A stretch of 64,000 nucleotides of DNA, taken from positions 124,001-188,000 of the forward strand of contig NZ_LSSW01000028.1 of the NCBI RefSeq assembly GCF_001567565.1, written 5' to 3'. The notes under the pieces were generated by a model that saw only the letters and a list, made by a program, of their open reading frames with translations, had not been told where the DNA came from and ran no database searches. A program made the position numbers and the translations under genes. This DNA comes from Ectopseudomonas composti. Lineage in GTDB: Bacteria > Pseudomonadota > Gammaproteobacteria > Pseudomonadales > Pseudomonadaceae. Shown piece by piece: positions 62,899 to 64,000 of the stretch (within the stretch, counting starts at the first letter, position 1; each line of letters starts with the position of its first letter).

Positions 62899-63318
62899 TC
62901 AGTCCAGCGCCTCGACTCGAACCGGCACGACACCTGCGCGCAGCATGTCCAGGCGCACGGCGGCGGCGCGCGAGACGTCGATGACGCGGCCGCGCACGAA
63001 GGGGCCGCGATCGTTGATGCGCAGCACCACACTGCGGTCATTGCTCAGGTTGGTCACCCGCACCCGCGTACCGAAGGGCAGGGTGCGATGCGCGGCGGTC
63101 AGCGCGTTCTGATCGAAACGCTCGCCGCTGGCGGTGCGCTTGCCGTGGTGCGCCTGGCCGTAATAGGAGGCCTTGCCGGTCTCGCTGCCGCCGCCACCGC
63201 CGAAGGTGGAGCAGCCACCGAGCAGGGCGAGCGCGCCGAACAGAGCAAACACCGGCAGCCCGGAGGCAATTCGGGGCGTTGCAGATTCGCGGATTGCATC
63301 CAGGCTACGGCTAATCAT
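62899..63318 (-). CDS. RlpA-like lipoprotein with a repeat-encoded N-terminus
   Basis: 139 residues. A double-psi beta-barrel ([43 protein letters not shown], then [21 protein letters not shown]) of the RlpA family, which cleaves or binds naked septal glycan; the catalytic Asp/His pair is present (HGK; DRGPF). The lipobox is LLGGC about 36 residues from the ATG. Residues 4 to about 21 are translated from a REP pair, giving an unusually long leader. GGAG eight bases before the ATG at 63318 supports it; an earlier ATG at 63351 would overlap the gatB terminator. Confidence 0.86.
   Translation of the reverse strand: MISRSLDAIRESATPRIASGLPVFALFGALALLGGCSTFGGGGGSETGKASYYGQAHHGKRTASGERFDQNALTAAHRTLPFGTRVRVTNLSNDRSVVLRINDRGPFVRGRVIDVSRAAAVRLDMLRAGVVPVRVEALD
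63255..63309. repeat. REP pair inside the RlpA-like gene
   Basis: CAGCCCGGAGGCAATTCGGGG and GGATTGCATCCAGGCTAC are inverted copies of the same REP arm. Both are inside the coding region for the signal peptide's N-terminal part. Confidence 0.75.
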
Positions 63319-63334
63319 CGCGGGTTCTCCAGAT

Positions 63335-63361
63335 AGAAAGACGCCGGGCAAGCCCGGCGTC
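63335..63361 (-). terminator. Terminator of gatB
   Basis: The stem GACGCCGGG/CCCGGCGTC with a four-base loop is followed on the minus strand by TTTCTATC. It lies 20 bases past the gatB stop. Confidence 0.85.
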
Positions 63362-63380
63362 GTTTCGTTGGCTCGAGGTT

Positions 63381-64000
63381 TCAGCCTTCGAGCTTCTTCT
63401 TCAGCAGTTCGTTCACTTGCCCCGGGTTGGCCTTGCCCTTGGAGGCTTTCATGGCCTGGCCGACGAAGAAGCCGAACATCTTGCCGCGCTTGGCTTCATC
63501 ACTGGCGCGGTACTGTTCGACCTGCTCGGCGTTGGCGGCCAGCACTTCGTCGAGCATCTTCTCGATGGCACCGGAGTCGGTGACCTGCTTGAGGCCCTTG
63601 TTCTCGATGATCTCGTCGGCGCTGGCACCTTCACCGGCAGCCAGGGCTTCGAAGACCATCTTGGCGATCTTGCCGCTGATGGTGTTGTCCTTGATGCGCA
63701 GGATCATGCCGCCCAGTTGCTCGGCAGACACTGGCGACTGGTCGATCTCCAGGTTGTCCTTGTTGAGCAGGCTGGACAGCTCGCCCATCACCCAGTTGGC
63801 CGCCAGTTTGGCGTCGCCACACACGGCATTGACTGCCTCGAAGTAGTCGGCCAGTTCACGGCTGGCGCTGAGCACACTGGCGTCGTAGGTGGACAGGCCG
63901 AACTGGCTCTCGAAGCGCTCGCGCTTCTGCGGCGGCAGCTCGGGCAGGCCAGCGCGCAACTCGTCGAGGAAGCTGCGCTCGATCACCACCGGCAGCAGAT
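63381..64000 (-). CDS. gatB: Aspartyl/glutamyl-tRNA amidotransferase subunit B, C-terminal part
   Basis: The frame runs off the right edge, so only about 206 C-terminal residues are visible. They match the GatB linker and YqeY-like tail: [44 protein letters not shown], and [29 protein letters not shown]. GatB activates misacylated Glu-tRNA(Gln) or Asp-tRNA(Asn) for amidation. gatC and gatA should lie beyond the window. A terminator follows at once. Confidence 0.93.
   Translation of the reverse strand, partial: LLPVVIERSFLDELRAGLPELPPQKRERFESQFGLSTYDASVLSASRELADYFEAVNAVCGDAKLAANWVMGELSSLLNKDNLEIDQSPVSAEQLGGMILRIKDNTISGKIAKMVFEALAAGEGASADEIIENKGLKQVTDSGAIEKMLDEVLAANAEQVEQYRASDEAKRGKMFGFFVGQAMKASKGKANPGQVNELLKKKLEG

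Overview
The window reads as a chromosomal segment of a Pseudomonas-type gammaproteobacterium. It is GC-rich with strong codon bias, and carries RoxS/RoxR, PiuA/PiuB/PiuC, SpeC, PrfC, TrmA, CueR/CopA, AmiE/AmiB and a DppABCDF locus, all with closest relatives in Pseudomonas. From memory, several neighbourhoods (gatB, RlpA-like, roxRS, dpp, piu, speC) resemble the P. aeruginosa PA4484-PA4519 region with other blocks inserted. The P. mendocina/oleovorans group is a guess. No rRNA, tRNA, IS element, prophage or CRISPR array was recognised. Many short palindromic repeats (REP-like) sit between genes.

Left part (1-15.6 kb): a partial membrane protein, the sirtuin cobB and a small secreted protein, then a large short-chain-amide block. 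A 1131-residue hybrid histidine kinase, whose sensor half is an NCS1-permease-like transporter followed by a cysteine-rich module, overlaps a LuxR-type response regulator. Divergent from them runs a five-gene UrtABCDE/FmdDEF-type ABC importer, then formamidase (fmdA), a FmdB-type zinc ribbon, aliphatic amidase (amiE) and its AAA+ partner amiB. Classical amiC/amiR/amiS are absent. A 16-bp motif, TACGTCAN5CGTA, occurs twice ahead of the transporter and once ahead of fmdA, and is the best candidate operator for the two-component system. The proposed logic is: sense amide or urea, induce uptake, hydrolyse to ammonia plus acid.

Middle (15.7-35 kb): membrane PQQ glucose dehydrogenase, a chemoreceptor behind a FliA-type promoter, prfC, and the iron-uptake group piuC/Sel1 protein, piuA and piuB with Fur-like boxes. 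Next come ornithine decarboxylase (speC) with a long leader, a second TonB-dependent siderophore receptor, 5-oxoprolinase subunit A, a DUF2218 protein, and a LysR/NAD(P)-binding protein pair.

35-49.7 kb: RIO kinase, then copper homeostasis (cueR, copA, a small exported protein, copZ) with two CueR operators. These are followed by a TetR regulator with a Bcr/CflA exporter, a zinc metallopeptidase, DUF411 and DUF4345-like proteins, trmA, an NCS2 purine permease, a DJ-1 family protein, ada, and a degenerate REC/HD-GYP protein.

Right end (49.7-64 kb): a dipeptide ABC transporter (dppF, D, C, B plus two binding proteins), a SIMPL protein, the redox two-component pair roxS/roxR, an AEC permease, a cation/Ca exchanger with a carboxymuconolactone-decarboxylase-family protein, an RlpA-like lipoprotein whose N-terminus is encoded by a REP pair, and the 3' part of gatB.
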